Positions 1-8,690 of a stretch of DNA of 64,000 nucleotides are shown piece by piece. The notes beneath the pieces are model-generated. The model saw only the letters and a program-made list of their open reading frames with translations, did not search any database and had not been told where the DNA came from. The DNA is taken from NCBI RefSeq assembly GCF_014201515.1, contig NZ_JACHEQ010000003.1, positions 1 through 64,000 on the forward strand. Direction: 5' to 3'. The first letter of the stretch is position 1, and each line of letters starts with the position of its first letter. The translations under genes were made by a program, and so were the position numbers. This stretch comes from Anoxybacillus mongoliensis (GTDB taxonomy: Bacteria; Bacillota; Bacilli; Bacillales; Anoxybacillaceae).

Positions 1-69
1 CTTTCCGCTCCTTTTACACATGAGTATTTAGGAGCAGTATAACCATGGGAGAAGGTGTTCATACAGAAG

Positions 70-207
70 TTACGGTTTTAAAGTGCATGTATATAAATCT
101 CTATCTACTCGCTCCAAAAAAGCATATACACTCTCATTCAAATAGAGTGCTATAACCATAATCATTAATAATATACCCAAAGTCAATATAGTAATAATAT
201 TGATCAT
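70..207 (-). CDS. small membrane protein (45 aa)
   Basis: A 45-residue peptide with one hydrophobic segment (about residues 3-22, rich in I/L/M) and a charged C-terminal tail. I start at ATG 207 because an AGAGGGAGAA ribosome site sits a few bases upstream; a longer in-frame extension to 261 is Lys/Glu-rich and has no such site. It is a likely single-pass membrane protein of unknown role. The next gene upstream, the NYN protein, is on the same strand about 165 bases away, so co-transcription is possible but not shown. Confidence 0.5.
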   Translation of the reverse strand: MINIITILTLGILLMIMVIALYLNESVYAFLERVDRDLYTCTLKP

Positions 208-371
208 ACATTCTCCCTCTTTCTTTTTCCTAAACCTTACCGGCTCTTTTTCTTCTTCCACTAATAGTAGTCAAGGGTGAATCCGACTTAACAACCCTCT
301 TCCCCCCTTAAAAAGGTAGATATTGATGTGTTTCCGTATAATCTTCTTTGGACAGTAATATATCACCCCTC

Positions 372-1748
372 CTATAACTCGATGCAATCCCAATAATCAG
401 TGATATAGCGGTGTTCAGCAGAAAAATCTTCCGCTATTCTCTTGGATGTGTCATCAGGATGAACAGAGATGATCTGCACATCTTTTTGTGCATGCCTATA
501 CTTAAGCAACACATCATAAAAATGATCATCTCCCGAAAGAAGCAAAATGCTGTCTAGCTGATGGAATTTTTCAAGCATTTTTTGAATGAGTTTTTGATCA
601 TCTATGTCATATTCTTTTCCATCAACAATTTCCTTGGCCTTTTCTTTACCATTCTTCACCTCTAACACCATAAACCCAGCTCGCTCCAAATCATCCTTCA
701 ACATCATTAGTTGTAACTGTACAAACTCTGTTTTTTTCTCTTCTTCATAGACAGGTAAAAAAAGCGATGCATATTGTCCCTTAATTCTTTCTTGAGCAGA
801 TATCCCATAAATTTTTGTAAATAGAGCATGATAATTGATTTTTAGATGATGAATACCTTTATAAATATTAGCTACATCCAAAAACACTCCTATTTTCTTT
901 CGTTGTACACTATTCTCTTGGTTAAAGTAAAATCGAACAATCTCTTCAAAATCATTAAAAGATATTCCATCTTTCAAACGATTGTACAGCTTAAAAAAAG
1001 GTTTTTGATGATGGTAAATACTTATAACACTATTAGGGCAGTGTGAGTAGTAATAATTAAAAAACGAGGTAATTAACTTGGAAAAGGCCCGTAAATTTTG
1101 TTCCAATAATGTATAAGATCCACCCCGATTACATGTAAGTAAATCGTAACTAACAAAGAATATGATCTTACCACTCTTATCAAATAAAAAATCATCCAAA
1201 CTAATATTTTCTACATCTACAGAAATTTTCTCATCCGTAATAGCGGTAAAAAACTGAATAAGTTGTATAACCCAGTGATCGTTATTGCCCATTTGTATGA
1301 CATGAGAGTAGTCTATTGAGAAATTTCCACTACAGGAGTAAATCATCACTGGAATATAGCTCTTCATCCCAATTTGTTTCATTCTATCTATGTAACTTTT
1401 TGCATCACTTATATATCTCTCTATTTCTTTTCTATTCTTAACGTGATGACATATCTTCTCTAAATTTTTGATTTGAAGTGATATTCTTTTCAATGAATAG
1501 TCCTCATCTAATTCTGAAATAAGTCGATCCATCGCCTCGCTAGAATAAAACAATCTATCATTTTCGTAGTACTCAAACAATTGATCAATAGGCAAATATT
1601 CATAATTCGGCAATGCAAAAAAATTGGACTTTTTACCACACAGCATATAAGTTCTACGATGCACATTCATTGCGTAATAACAAGTAGCTGTGATAGAGTT
1701 ACGAATCATCTTCTTGAAAGAAGGAAAAATTAACAACTTCCCATCCAT
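372..1748 (-). CDS. NYN-domain (PIN-like) nuclease with unknown N-terminal region
   Basis: About 458 aa. The last 170 residues form a NYN/LabA (DUF88-like) domain of the PIN nuclease fold. The visible acidic set, numbered from the GTG at 1760, is D295 and N298 in 'FLDVAN', D387/D388 in 'YDIDDQK' and D411/D412 in 'SGDDHF'. This set usually coordinates metal for RNA cleavage. The first 285 residues match no domain I recognise and are rich in Tyr, Phe and Lys. ATG 1748 is preferred because AGGGAGGGTG lies about 10 bases upstream; GTG 1760 abuts that site too closely. A complete IS66 element lies just upstream. RNase activity is inferred from the family; the biological role is unknown and defence is possible. 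Confidence 0.75.
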   Translation of the reverse strand: MDGKLLIFPSFKKMIRNSITATCYYAMNVHRRTYMLCGKKSNFFALPNYEYLPIDQLFEYYENDRLFYSSEAMDRLISELDEDYSLKRISLQIKNLEKICHHVKNRKEIERYISDAKSYIDRMKQIGMKSYIPVMIYSCSGNFSIDYSHVIQMGNNDHWVIQLIQFFTAITDEKISVDVENISLDDFLFDKSGKIIFFVSYDLLTCNRGGSYTLLEQNLRAFSKLITSFFNYYYSHCPNSVISIYHHQKPFFKLYNRLKDGISFNDFEEIVRFYFNQENSVQRKKIGVFLDVANIYKGIHHLKINYHALFTKIYGISAQERIKGQYASLFLPVYEEEKKTEFVQLQLMMLKDDLERAGFMVLEVKNGKEKAKEIVDGKEYDIDDQKLIQKMLEKFHQLDSILLLSGDDHFYDVLLKYRHAQKDVQIISVHPDDTSKRIAEDFSAEHRYITDYWDCIEL

Positions 1749-1984
1749 TTCAATTAACACCCTCCCTCAACATGAATCAGAATTTGATTATTCTTCCACC
1801 CCCTCTACATTCAGTTGCATAATATTGTTCCACTCTATCACCGCCTTACGTATATTTACAAAAAATTATATCAAATACTACATAAATAATTTGTTGAATA
1901 TTGTCGAATCGCGACTTAATAACAAAAGAATTATGTTTTTTCATTATTTAATTTTAATACATGTCAGTCTTCGATTTTCTAAAA

Positions 1985-1992
1985 CAAAAATG
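1985..1992. repeat. 8-bp target-site duplication, left copy (IS66)
   Basis: The octamer CAAAAATG lies directly outside the left inverted repeat of the IS66 element. It is repeated exactly at 3597-3604 on the other side. Eight bases is the usual duplication length for IS66-family insertion. Confidence 0.9.
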
Positions 1993-3596
1993 GTAACTAT
2001 TCACCCCGATAGTAGTATGTAAAAAAGCGCAACACAAATCGGGCATCTCCGTGATAGAAAATGCCCTAAGTGGTAGAAAGAACACGATCGAGCGTGTCGC
2101 CCGTCAACAGGAGGCATAACGAGTCCCACACGTTTTTTTCGTGTTTCGTCAGTGTGGAAACGATGCTTCTTGTGATACAAAAAGACTGGGCGAATGTTTC
2201 TTCGCGAAATGTACCCGAAATGTTCTCTTTCACTTTGACCATGCGAAGATCGCGTTCGGCTTGGTTGTTGTCAAAGGGAACATGCACTTCACGTAAGAAA
2301 CGCAGCGCTTCTTCCTTTCGTTTCTGAAGCCGTCGAATAAAAGCGAGTGCTTTTTTCGGAAGAGGCTTCATCGTTTCCAATCGGTGCTGTGCTTTCATAA
2401 GGATGCGATCATACACTTGTTCCCATCGTTTCGCTTCTTTTTCGGAAAGTGCACCGTGATGGGCTTCAACGGCTTGTTTGGCGGCTAACAGAAACGTCGT
2501 CATACGCGATGCCCATGTATGTCCTTGTTCGATGAAGCCTTTTAGCTCACGTAAATGATGGGCATGGCAAAGGGCATGGGTGGCTTTTGTGTATTTTGGA
2601 TACGTACCGAACCCATCGTGTATCATCGTTCCTTGATATCAGGGAAGAATCCCGATGTCATCGGTCGCTTTCTTTCCACGAGAAGCGTGAGGAGCCAAGT
2701 ATGTATATCTCGATGTACACGCGACATGCACCCATGCGAGTTTCCCATTGATGCACAAACTTGTGTCATCGACATGCAGGATGTTGGATTCAAGTAAGGC
2801 GTCTTCGATGATGTCCATATTCGATTCCAGCGCTTCTCGTTTCACCATATTGGCAAGGGTTCCTGTACTAACCGAGTGTTGATATAACGCTTCGATTGTA
2901 TCACTTAAACGCTTGTAAGGGATCAATTGGATATGATGCAAATAAACAACGAGTGCCGTGAGACGTGGACCGTATTGCACATGATTCGTGACATGTGGTG
3001 GAAACTCCGCTTGTTGAACACATCGGCAATGTGGACAGGATTTCACTTCACGCTCATGTTGTGTCACTTCGATCGTCACGGGAGGGAGATCGAACACTTG
3101 ACGGACATCGACTCTGAACGGTTTGACTTCACACAAAGAAGCCCCACATCCTTGACACGTGTTCACACGATGGACGACACGATGATGTGGATGTTCCACT
3201 TGATGGAGCGTCGTTCCTTGATGCCCTTCTTGTCCGCCTGGCTTGTTGCCAGATGGCTGACGAGAAGAATGGGTGTGAAAACGGTCAGAAGATGGGGGCA
3301 AATGGCTATTGGAGCTGTTTTTTTTCGTGCGTGCTTCCAGCTCTTGAACGCGATACTTGAGTTGTTCATTTTCTTTGCGCAGCTGTTTGTTTTCTGTCAA
3401 CAGTTGCTCAATGACTTGTTGTTGGTGAGTAATGAGCTGTTTTTGTTGTTGGACTTTGCCAATTAAGTTCTCTACTGTAAATACAGCTTGTTGTACCGTC
3501 AACATGCGATTCACCTCCTTGTCTATCAATATTCACATCATAGACAGGAAAAGCAAAAAATATTCAGCTCACTTTATGATGTGGCTGAATAGTTAC
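1993..3596. mobile_element. complete IS66-family insertion sequence (ISBst12-like)
   Basis: A 1604-bp element bounded by inverted repeats: GTAACTATTCACCCC at the left and, reading inward from the right end, GTAACTATTCAGCCAC. It is flanked by a perfect 8-bp duplication CAAAAATG. It encodes one IS66 TnpC-type transposase on the minus strand and lacks the accessory tnpA/tnpB genes, as in the ISBst12 subgroup. An exact duplication with no decay at the ends suggests a fairly recent insertion. The transposase carries an in-frame stop, so the copy is probably not autonomous. It landed in the gap upstream of the NYN gene. Confidence 0.93.
2066..3529 (-). pseudogene. IS66 transposase (TnpC), split by an in-frame TGA
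   Basis: Two reading frames in the same phase, 3529-2639 (296 aa) and 2626-2066 (186 aa), make one full-length IS66 transposase interrupted only by a TGA at 2641-2639 followed by Tyr-Gln-Gly-Thr. The N-terminal part has a leucine-rich coiled coil (residues about 15-70), then a Cys-rich zinc-ribbon (CQGCG ... CPHC), then the catalytic start 'VDDTS'. The C-terminal part carries 'MIHDGFGTY' and 'NNQAERDLRM', the rest of the DDE set. The start is ATG-proximal to an AAGGAGG site near 3510-3520. One base change has probably inactivated it, unless TGA is read through. Confidence 0.9.
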
Positions 3597-3604
3597 CAAA
3601 AATG
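3597..3604. repeat. 8-bp target-site duplication, right copy (IS66)
   Basis: CAAAAATG directly outside the right inverted repeat, identical to 1985-1992. Confidence 0.9.
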
Positions 3605-3747
3605 TATTATATGCTATTTGCATAATCGTATCACAGGCCAATCACTTTCCTCGTCTTTCCAAAAACATCTTCCATAAACGACAACTATCAAAAAAGAATT
3701 GAAATGCAAATTATTCAAACCTTTATCTTGATAAAACAAATAAAAAA

Positions 3748-3770
3748 GCATCTCATACACATGAGACGCT
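3748..3770 (-). terminator. rho-independent terminator-like hairpin
   Basis: Inverted arms AGCATCTCAT and ATGAGACGCT with a 3-base loop. On the minus strand the stem runs into a T-tract (TTTTTTATTTG). It lies downstream of the istB remnant and may have ended transcription of the lost IS21 element or of yoaT. Confidence 0.6.
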
Positions 3771-3875
3771 TACAATACATCTTCTTATCGCTCTGCCCTA
3801 ATCGTCAAAATCGGCGTCTGTGTGTAAATGTCAAGATGAACATGTACATTTTTGACTATTTAAGAATGTACAAAT

Positions 3876-4365
3876 TTACTCGTTTTCACTTTCCTTTTCT
3901 AAGTGATTTTTTAAACGATACGAGTTCCCTACGATGTTAATAACGGTTGCATGGTGTAAAATCCGATCTAAGATGGCATTGACTAACTTGGGATCTTAGA
4001 AAATCTCCCCCCAGTCTTTAAAATTGGCATTGGTCGTAAAAATCGTACTTTTCTTTTCATGTCGCAAATTAATCAACTGAAAAAACAGTTTGGCGTCTTC
4101 CTTATCAATCGGCAAATAACCAATTTCATCGATAATCAATAGCTTATATTTCGCGTAACACTTTAATCGGTTATCTAATCGATTTTCCATCCTCGCTTTC
4201 TTTAGTTGTAAAACTAACTCATGGTATTTGATAAAATACGTACTTGTTCTTTTTTTGGCTGCCGCAATACCGATGGCGGTAGCCAAGTGGGTTTTCCCCA
4301 CTCCACTTTGTCCTAAAAAGACGATATTTTCTTTCTCTTCGATAAAACGTAAGGTGGTAAAGTCG
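3876..4365 (-). pseudogene. istB (IS21-family ATPase) remnant
   Basis: One minus-strand frame reads as the C-terminal two thirds of an IstB/IS21 helper ATPase. It has the P-loop 'GQSGVGKTH', the Walker B 'LLIIDEIGYLP' and a C-terminal stretch 'LVNAILDRILHHATVI'. Roughly 80 N-terminal residues are missing, because the frame begins directly after the yoaT stop codon. An in-frame TAA at 3996-3998 breaks the rest. No istA transposase is present. This is a dead fragment of an IS21-type element; the AT-rich stretch around 3830-3875 may contain its old end. Confidence 0.85.
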
Positions 4366-4370
4366 AATAT

Positions 4371-5141
4371 TTATAGTCTGTGGAATTTTTCTTTCACCTG
4401 CTTTAACGTCGCAACGATGAGAAAGCTGACAATGACTAATAAAAACCATGAACTTACTTTTCCTAAGTGAACGATGCTCCAAGCCTTCGTTTGGTTCGGG
4501 TATTGCCAAGCGCCAAAAAACGTAGCAATATTTTCCGCAATCCAAATAAAAAACCCGATGAGAAGAAATGAAAGCACAAGCGGCATGCGGTAACGAGTGC
4601 CATTTACTTCATACGTGACCGATGACGACCAAAAGACGATGATGACAAGTCCAATTAACCACCACCGAACGTCCATCCAATAATGATGGGTGAAAAAATT
4701 TAAATAAATCGCTGCAGCTAGTGGAACAACGATTGAAAATGGCGGCCATTTGACGAGCTCGACTTTTAACCGCCGCCACGCTTGGCAAAGATAGCTAGCG
4801 ACACTCGCATACATAAACCCGCTATATAAAGGCACACCAAAAATTTTTGCATATCCTTCTTCTGGATAAGCCCAAGACCCTATGTGCACTTTAAACAGTT
4901 CAAGGGCAAGCCCGATGAGGTGAAACATCGTAATCACCTTTAGCTCATCTCTCGTTTCTAATCCAACGCGCACCATCCACCATTGCATGAAAAGACAAAT
5001 GATAAGTAACCAATCATACCGCGGCAAGAAAGGAAGCGGCACTATTTTTGTCACGGCTAACGAGGCAAAAATGACAACGGGAAACAAACAAGATAGCGCT
5101 TGTTGCCAGCCAAAATGAACGAGCTGAATCAATGCTCTCAT
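4371..5141 (-). CDS. yoaT: DUF817 membrane protein, YoaT-like
   Basis: A 256-aa polytopic membrane protein of the DUF817 family with about eight hydrophobic segments (for example residues 17-33, 42-60, 150-165, 190-206 and 235-250). Family members have no firmly assigned reaction. It follows yozG by 15 bases and yoaS further upstream, the same trio and order as Bacillus subtilis yoaS-yozG-yoaT, so it is probably one operon. The C-terminal codon abuts an istB remnant; the sequence reads as complete but a slight 3' alteration by that insertion cannot be excluded. Confidence 0.8.
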   Translation of the reverse strand: MRALIQLVHFGWQQALSCLFPVVIFASLAVTKIVPLPFLPRYDWLLIICLFMQWWMVRVGLETRDELKVITMFHLIGLALELFKVHIGSWAYPEEGYAKIFGVPLYSGFMYASVASYLCQAWRRLKVELVKWPPFSIVVPLAAAIYLNFFTHHYWMDVRWWLIGLVIIVFWSSSVTYEVNGTRYRMPLVLSFLLIGFFIWIAENIATFFGAWQYPNQTKAWSIVHLGKVSSWFLLVIVSFLIVATLKQVKEKFHRL

Positions 5142-5156
5142 CGCTTTTGCCTCCCA

Positions 5157-5372
5157 TTACATCTCGTCATCGCTTCGGTATTCTAAAATATCGCCAGGTT
5201 GACAGTCTAACGCTTTACAAATGGCATCTAATGTCGACAGCCGAATCGCTTTTGCTTTGCCGTTTTTTAAAATCGATAAATTCGCCATCGTAATTCCTAC
5301 TTTTTCTGATAATTCCGTCACACTCATTTTCCGTTTCGCCAACATGACATCGAGATTCACAATAATCGCCAT
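5157..5372 (-). CDS. yozG: Xre/Cro-family HTH regulator, YozG-like
   Basis: About 71 aa and almost entirely one HTH_3 domain: 'MSVTELSEKVGITMANLSILKNG' is the helix-turn-helix and 'LDAICKALDCQPGDILEY' the usual third and fourth helices. I choose ATG 5372, with GAGGTG about 7 bases upstream, over GTG 5381. It sits between yoaS and yoaT in a tight operon; YozG-type regulators accompany DUF2975 proteins in many Firmicutes. It probably controls its own operon; an inverted repeat upstream of yoaS (5920-5937) is a candidate site. Confidence 0.85.
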   Translation of the reverse strand: MAIIVNLDVMLAKRKMSVTELSEKVGITMANLSILKNGKAKAIRLSTLDAICKALDCQPGDILEYRSDDEM

Positions 5373-5382
5373 GTGCCCCACC

Positions 5383-5871
5383 TCAGATTGTTAAGTCATT
5401 TTCCGATTTGATTTCAATCGCTTTTTGTAAAAGCTTTTGCAGCACCGCGGCAAACACCGCGACGACCAGCGCTCCAAAGACTACCATCAATCCGATGATG
5501 ATAATCCCTGGGGCATCATCCAAATCGGCAGTGAGATAAAAGAACGGCATGCCTGCGATATACAATAAACTAATGGACGTCGCGCAATGTTTTATATGCT
5601 TTAGAGCTTTTACCGATAAATCAGAAAACGCTTCGTTTTTGTCAATATAAGTTAAAATATGGAACGCTTGATACAACGCAAAGAAAAAAGGAATAGCGGT
5701 AACATAAAAAAAGATGACGATCGGATAGCGCAAATACGCTAATTCTGGCAACCACTCGGCATAAAAGTTAGGAAACTTAGGCAAGACAAATACACATAGC
5801 GCAACAATAGGAGCGCCGATAATAAAAATAGCGATTTTTAAAAAAAGTGTTTCTCGTTTCACAACAAGCAC
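5383..5871 (-). CDS. yoaS: DUF2975 membrane protein, YoaS-like
   Basis: A 162-aa protein with four predicted membrane helices (about residues 10-30, 48-70, 95-112 and 122-146), matching the DUF2975 family. It is the first gene of the yoaS-yozG-yoaT set; only about 10 bases separate it from the yozG coding start. Members pair with a small Xre regulator, which suggests a membrane partner of the regulator, but no biochemical role is established. An AGTGAGGTG-type ribosome site precedes the start. Confidence 0.8.
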   Translation of the reverse strand: MLVVKRETLFLKIAIFIIGAPIVALCVFVLPKFPNFYAEWLPELAYLRYPIVIFFYVTAIPFFFALYQAFHILTYIDKNEAFSDLSVKALKHIKHCATSISLLYIAGMPFFYLTADLDDAPGIIIIGLMVVFGALVVAVFAAVLQKLLQKAIEIKSENDLTI

Positions 5872-5919
5872 CTCACTTCCATCATTTCCATTTCATTTTA
5901 ATCCATTGTTTATCGTTTT

Positions 5920-5937
5920 ACAATAAATAATTATTGT
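5920..5937. promoter_or_regulatory. AT-rich inverted repeat upstream of yoaS
   Basis: ACAATAA and TTATTGT arms separated by 4 bases, about 50 bases upstream of yoaS. It is a candidate operator for the YozG-type regulator; this is inference from position and symmetry only. Confidence 0.35.
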
Positions 5938-5968
5938 TTTGGATAATTTTTTTATTCCAAAACAAAAA

Positions 5969-5991
5969 GCATTCCTCTTTTAGAGAAATGC
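5969..5991 (-). terminator. terminator downstream of the 6.1-6.56 kb gene
   Basis: Stem GCATTTCTC/GAGGAATGC with a 5-base loop; on the minus strand it is followed by TTTTTGTTTT. It ends the transcript of the gene stopping at 6097. Confidence 0.75.
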
Positions 5992-6096
5992 CTGTTTCCA
6001 TTAGATTATTCCATCGAGCAATAAAACTCAAAATAATGGTTACTCCATAAAGGATAAAGATGTTAAAGTTTCAACGTGCATTTATATAGTTTTATT

Positions 6097-6561
6097 CTAA
6101 TACTCCCCTTTAATGACAAAAAACGACCCCCGAATCGTTCCGGCTAGTTTCGATTTTTGCTGGGCGAATTTAAACTTTCCTTCTAGCTCTTTCGGTACGT
6201 CCATGCCTTCCGAAAGCTTGAAACCAACCGCCCGCTTTTTACGGTCATCGACTGTATACATCACATTGACGACAAGACCATCTTCATAAAAAACGTAAGC
6301 AAATTGGATATTCTCCACTTGAAAACGTGACGTTTCTAAAGGCTTGGCCGCAAATTCAATCCCTCGCTCTTCTTTCAAAATTCGATGCACATAATCAATC
6401 GTTTCTTGACTTTCACTCGCCGGTACAACTGTAAATTCATGCTTGTATTTATTCATAAAATAACGGGCTTCGTTCGCACGCAACCCCGCAAGAGCATCTG
6501 CTACAGGCGAAGATTCTAAACCAACCGTAGATACGTTTTTAAAATCCACAACATAGGCCAT
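6097..6561 (-). CDS. conserved Bacillaceae protein of unknown function
   Basis: A 154-aa soluble protein starting MAYVVDFKNV. The ATG at 6561 is chosen over the upstream codon at 6600 because a GGAGGA site lies 5-8 bases before it. There is no signal peptide or membrane segment, and composition is mixed alpha/beta with many charged residues. I do not recognise a named domain; its appearance suggests a conserved cytosolic protein of bacilli. It is monocistronic, with its own terminator at 5969-5991. Confidence 0.65.
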   Translation of the reverse strand: MAYVVDFKNVSTVGLESSPVADALAGLRANEARYFMNKYKHEFTVVPASESQETIDYVHRILKEERGIEFAAKPLETSRFQVENIQFAYVFYEDGLVVNVMYTVDDRKKRAVGFKLSEGMDVPKELEGKFKFAQQKSKLAGTIRGSFFVIKGEY

Positions 6562-6686
6562 TTCTATTCCTCCATTGCTATTTTCATCAGCGTGAATCAT
6601 ATCAAGCGTTAGAAGATGCCAAACCTAACACTCAACCGTGTATTCTTTAATTGTAGCGACAGATACACGGCAGATTCCAATAGTGA

Positions 6687-6781
6687 TTATTCTTTTACGC
6701 CTTTCATTTCACAAGGCGAATATTTCTCGATAATGAGGAAAAGTTCATCGCAATGATTTTCTCCACTGTTACATATCTCAC
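6687..6781 (-). pseudogene. Doc-type (Fic-fold) toxin remnant, frameshifted and truncated
   Basis: A GTG at 6781-6779 overlaps the stop of the antitoxin gene (GGTGA). The frame reads RYVTVEKIIAMN, then needs a one-base shift to continue as LIIEKYSPCEMKGVKE before a TAA. This matches the first 30 or so residues of death-on-curing toxins ('...LT.E.IIAIN...L..KYSP.E..GVK'). The rest of the roughly 130-residue toxin, including the Fic motif, is gone. The overlap arrangement is standard for antitoxin-doc pairs. Confidence 0.6.
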
Positions 6782-7038
6782 CGATCAACAAGCCCCTTAA
6801 TCGTTTCGTCATACGCTTCGAGCGTTTCATTTAACACGTCGAAAAAGTCTTTCGAAATACCTTTTGGCAAGTTCACCTTGTTACTTTTCTTTACTACAAT
6901 TTGGTTATTTTCAAGCTCCATCTGTATTTCGTCCCTTTGATGGATATCAAGCTTTTGGAGGAATTCAATAGGAAAAGTAACTCCTAGTGAGTTTCCGATT
7001 TTCAACACTTTCCGATCGGCATGTAGCATATGTCTCAC
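6778..7038 (-). CDS. AbrB/MazE/SpoVT-family antitoxin
   Basis: 86 aa. Residues 9-50 form a swapped-hairpin AbrB domain ('VLKIGNSLGVTFPIEFLQKLDI' region, then 'DEIQMELENNQIVVKK'). The C-terminal 35 residues would be the toxin-binding tail. The cognate toxin gene immediately downstream is a Doc-type remnant, so this is an orphan antitoxin. A three-part GTTATAAC palindrome just upstream (7041-7074) is the likely operator. ATG choices at 7038 and 7029 are both possible. Confidence 0.85.
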   Translation of the reverse strand: MRHMLHADRKVLKIGNSLGVTFPIEFLQKLDIHQRDEIQMELENNQIVVKKSNKVNLPKGISKDFFDVLNETLEAYDETIKGLVDR

Positions 7039-7040
7039 CT

Positions 7041-7074
7041 CTATGTTATAACTGTTATAACAATTATAACATAG
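7041..7074. promoter_or_regulatory. palindromic operator of the antitoxin gene
   Basis: Perfect 11-bp arms CTATGTTATAA and TTATAACATAG flank a central GTTATAAC that is itself a palindrome, giving three copies of the half-site. It lies immediately upstream of the antitoxin start, where toxin-antitoxin modules autoregulate. Confidence 0.7.
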
Positions 7075-7183
7075 AGCAATATTTCAAACCGGACAACATT
7101 ACTTTACAAATTTCGTTGAAAGAAAAAAGAGCGAGAAACATCGCTCGCCAAGAGGTACTGTGTATGATGTGTTCGATGGTTTG

Positions 7184-7555
7184 CTACTTTCGCCAAAAAC
7201 TTGCACAATCGGCTTTCTCTTCGATATTAAAAGCAATCATTTTCTCTAGCAATTCATAATTTACTGGCTTATCCCACGGGATTCGAAACAATCCTTTCGT
7301 CGCGCTATAACCAGCTTGGGCGATTTCATCAGCAAAATACGTCATGCATGCTTCTTCCGGTGACACACTTACATGATGCTTTGCTGTGGAAAAACCGATA
7401 ATAAATGTACCGTGATCGGTAAACATGGGCGTATTCCATTTGATTTGTGGTTTTAACTGTGGGAACGTATCACAAACCCATCGTAAAATTTCCTCTACTC
7501 GGTTGCGATGGTCGACATGATCGATCTTTGCTAAATATTGTTCAAAAACTTCCAT
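7184..7555 (-). CDS. fra: DUF1801/YdhG-family protein (frataxin-like iron chaperone Fra)
   Basis: 123 aa, full length for the YdhG/DUF1801 fold. Landmarks are '[19 protein letters not shown]', 'HHVSVSPE' and '[13 protein letters not shown]'. In B. subtilis the homologue Fra (YdhG) is a frataxin-like protein that donates iron to Fe-S cluster and haem assembly; whether this copy does so is inferred from similarity. The start follows GGAGGAAC. It stands alone, divergent from the parA gene on the right. Confidence 0.75.
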   Translation of the reverse strand: MEVFEQYLAKIDHVDHRNRVEEILRWVCDTFPQLKPQIKWNTPMFTDHGTFIIGFSTAKHHVSVSPEEACMTYFADEIAQAGYSATKGLFRIPWDKPVNYELLEKMIAFNIEEKADCASFWRK

Positions 7556-7715
7556 AATTGTTCCTCCTCGCTACATCTCTCATCTTCATCCTGCTATCAA
7601 CATTATGACATAAAACAATATGTCCATCATCCTAATATTACGCAAATAATTCGTCATAACTTTTTATCTTTTCTCATACAAATAAACCGTCCATATACAA
7701 CAGGAGGCGATCATC

Positions 7716-8690
7716 ATGGAGCGACAGGCGAAAGTAATTAGTATTATTAACTGGAAAGGCGGAGTTGGAAAGACGACCGTCACTCATCATTTAGCGACAG
7801 GACTGCAACATTTATCATCTGACGAATTAGAGCTACTCGGTCTTGAACAATCTCAACCGAAGGTGTTATTGGTAGATGCGGATGCACAATGTAATCTATC
7901 CATTTCATGTTTGACACCAGAGCGGTTTGAACAGTTAGCCTATCAAGAAACGCCACCGATCGGTACGTTGAAAGATTTAATTGAACATTACTTAAAAAAC
8001 GAATATCCTCAAGTGGATGTAAATGATTTCATTTTAAAAGCGTGCGTGCGAAGTAAAAATGAGAAAGTGTATGAACATATTGATTTGCTTCCAGCACACG
8101 CTGAACTTATCCATACAGACATGGATATTGCCGTTTACTCACGGCCTCATTTTAAAGACCATTTATTTGGTTCAGATATTTATAAATTTCAAATGCTTCA
8201 CCATATTTTAAACACGGTGAAACATGAGTATGATTTTATTTTTATTGACTGTCCACCAAATTTGAATTATATTACGCAAAATGCCCTCTATGCGAGCGAT
8301 TATTATTTAATTCCAGCCATCCCTGATCGTCTATCTTCATACGGCATCTCAGCCATTAAAAATAAAGTAGATGAATTAAACGAAAGATTTCAATCGAGTG
8401 CAAAAGAATATAGCGATACAAAACTCATCGGCATCGTCCTCAATTTCATTCGCGAATACGGAAATCAGCCAAAACAAACACAAGAAAATATGATCAATAC
8501 ATTGAAACGTACGCTTTCATCTGACATGATCTTTCACAGCTATTTACCATACGGTGATGCCATCACGCGAGCATCGATGCTCAGTTATCCTGTATTTGCC
8601 GTTGAAAATAACCGCGCGAAACAAAGCGAATGCGTGAAAAAAATGACGCTTGAATTTTTAAACCGAATTGGTGGAGGAATTGTCGTATGA
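7716..8690 (+). CDS. ParA/Soj-family ATPase
   Basis: 324 aa. It has the deviant Walker A 'KGGVGKTT' (residues 14-21), 'LLVDADAQ' (Walker A') and 'DFIFIDCPPNLN' (Walker B), all typical of ParA partition ATPases. There is no N-terminal HTH, so it is not a plasmid P1-type ParA. The start follows AGGAGG by 7 bases. Its last four bases overlap the next gene (ATGA), so the two are translationally coupled. No ParB or obvious parS sites are present. It could position DNA or a protein cargo; in this accessory stretch it may come from a mobile element. Confidence 0.88.
   Translation: MERQAKVISIINWKGGVGKTTVTHHLATGLQHLSSDELELLGLEQSQPKVLLVDADAQCNLSISCLTPERFEQLAYQETPPIGTLKDLIEHYLKNEYPQVDVNDFILKACVRSKNEKVYEHIDLLPAHAELIHTDMDIAVYSRPHFKDHLFGSDIYKFQMLHHILNTVKHEYDFIFIDCPPNLNYITQNALYASDYYLIPAIPDRLSSYGISAIKNKVDELNERFQSSAKEYSDTKLIGIVLNFIREYGNQPKQTQENMINTLKRTLSSDMIFHSYLPYGDAITRASMLSYPVFAVENNRAKQSECVKKMTLEFLNRIGGGIVV

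Noticed and set aside
4219-4545. A 108-codon minus-strand frame crossing the yoaT/istB junction
   Set aside because: It runs out of phase through both yoaT and the istB remnant and has no family resemblance.
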